DNA from: Medicago truncatula
Taxonomy: Eukaryota > Streptophyta > Magnoliopsida > Fabales > Fabaceae
DNA length: 64,000 nt
Direction: 5' to 3'
NCBI RefSeq assembly: GCF_003473485.1
Contig: NC_053045.1
Coordinates: forward strand, 39,592,494 to 39,656,493
The notes beneath the pieces are model-generated. The model had not been told where the DNA came from, did no database searches, and saw nothing but the letters and a program-made list of their open reading frames with translations. Position 1 is the first letter of the stretch. Each line of letters opens with the position of its first letter. The position numbers and the translations under genes were made by a program. Shown here piece by piece: positions 63,111 to 64,000 of this stretch.

Positions 63111-64000
63111 AACTATTATTATTATTATTGAGTGTATAATATAATGAATCAAAATTTGACTGACAGATGATGGATTACCTGGTTGTTGTTGTTTCCAGAA
63201 TCAGAATCCCACTTCTTGTTGCACGCCACCGTAAAGTTTCAATCGGTTTACTCACTAAAACCCCGGTCATTTGCTGCAGTCTTAAGACAGATAAGACCTC
63301 CAAGCTCAAAAACCTTGTTTATAGAAGAAACTCAAAATCAGAATTCATTCATTTGAATTTGAGCCAAAAATCATAATTTGAGTCAAAATTTCCAAATACT
63401 CAAAAAGTCATAAAAGTTTTAAAACTTGTATAACTTAATTCCGTTTTTTGTTCTGGATCATTTATCGATCAGAATCGTCCTTTGATTGGTGAACTTCGTA
63501 ATCAAAATATATTTTGTGTAAATTCGTTCAAAAAGCACCTTTTGTTCTTTACCATGAAATATATTTTTAAGGACTAGACATGGAAGCTCTCTTAGTTTAT
63601 GAATTTGTGTAAACAGTGAACCGTCAATTAAAGTCCAAAGGGTTTAGTGTTGAGTAATTTTAGTCGAAAGAAAGTCAACCAAAAGTCTGAAACACCCCAT
63701 TCACCAGTATTTGTTTGTACCAAAATTTCTAGATCCGTCCCTATTCACCGGTTGGATCTTAGGTTCAGTTTTTAAAACACTAAATGTTAGACAATTTAGA
63801 GAGAAAAATTTGATATTTCATAAATGTGACGTTCCGAATGTAAATAACAGTGACATAATTTTGTCTAAACAAAAATTTGCGGTCATTGAGAGTAACGATT
63901 TTGACGAGTTGGGCCATGGATAACAATGGCGCCTTTGGAAAGAAAAGAAAATACGCATGCTAGAAAATATCTTCCTACAAGTCCTTCCAAACAAACTATA
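63111..64000. other. Receptor kinase 3' flank and unassigned spacer
   Basis: The 3' UTR probably lies within the first 100-150 bases. Beyond that the sequence has moderate GC and contains no recognisable domain. It may be LTR-derived, but ends could not be located before the window stops. Confidence 0.4.

Overview
The window is nuclear DNA of a dicot plant, most likely a legume close to Medicago truncatula. It is AT-rich, the genes have GT-AG introns, and it carries the short inverted-repeat elements and tRNA-derived SINEs typical of legumes. The species is inferred from repeat style and protein similarity; no search was run. Exon borders were read by eye from splice consensus and reading frame.

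Region 1 (1-10 kb) is ordinary gene space on the + strand: a 13-exon GH1 beta-glucosidase (2162-6017), a two-exon small ORF of 43 codons (6690-7372), and a PPR gene without introns in its coding sequence (7671-10031). The small ORF's second exon runs on into the PPR 5' leader. Region 2 (10-26 kb) holds two minus-strand genes, a 305-residue probable tail-anchored protein of unknown function (15512-17170) and a secreted DUF538 protein (21094-21636). The rest is AT-rich spacer with several families of miniature inverted-repeat elements and one LINE-type RNase H relic (25.6 kb).

Region 3 (26-53 kb) is a composite of broken host-gene pieces and transposons. A block of about 3.7 kb occurs twice in direct orientation (A: 26358-27022 plus 31522-34641; B: 47838-51527) and carries a decayed 3' portion of NAP1, a SCAR/WAVE-complex subunit. 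Copy A was later split by a three-level nest: a solo-LTR-like element, a hAT miniature element inside it, and a second solo-LTR-like element at the hAT target-site duplication. Next to copy A lies a truncated DiT1 (plastid 2-oxoglutarate/malate translocator) pseudogene with another solo LTR in an exon. That abuts a large inverted duplication (37217-39387) of a gene encoding a DUF3883/NO VEIN-like C-terminal domain. A non-autonomous Mutator element (41334-42283), a near-perfect hairpin in a TA tract (43.3 kb) and more miniature elements follow.

Region 4 (53-64 kb) has two related BUD13-like gene fragments, long TA tracts, tandem copies of a palindromic repeat, a SINE piece, a last-exon relic of a receptor kinase (58.1 kb) and an intact seven-exon G-type lectin S-receptor-like kinase (59348-63110, 838 residues). 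That kinase has a 27-bp in-frame triplication just before its membrane span.

There is no operon-like cooperation between genes. The main stories are one small ORF overlapping a PPR leader, a long hairpin-forming pseudogene that could feed small-RNA production, and a well-ordered record of duplication and nested insertion.
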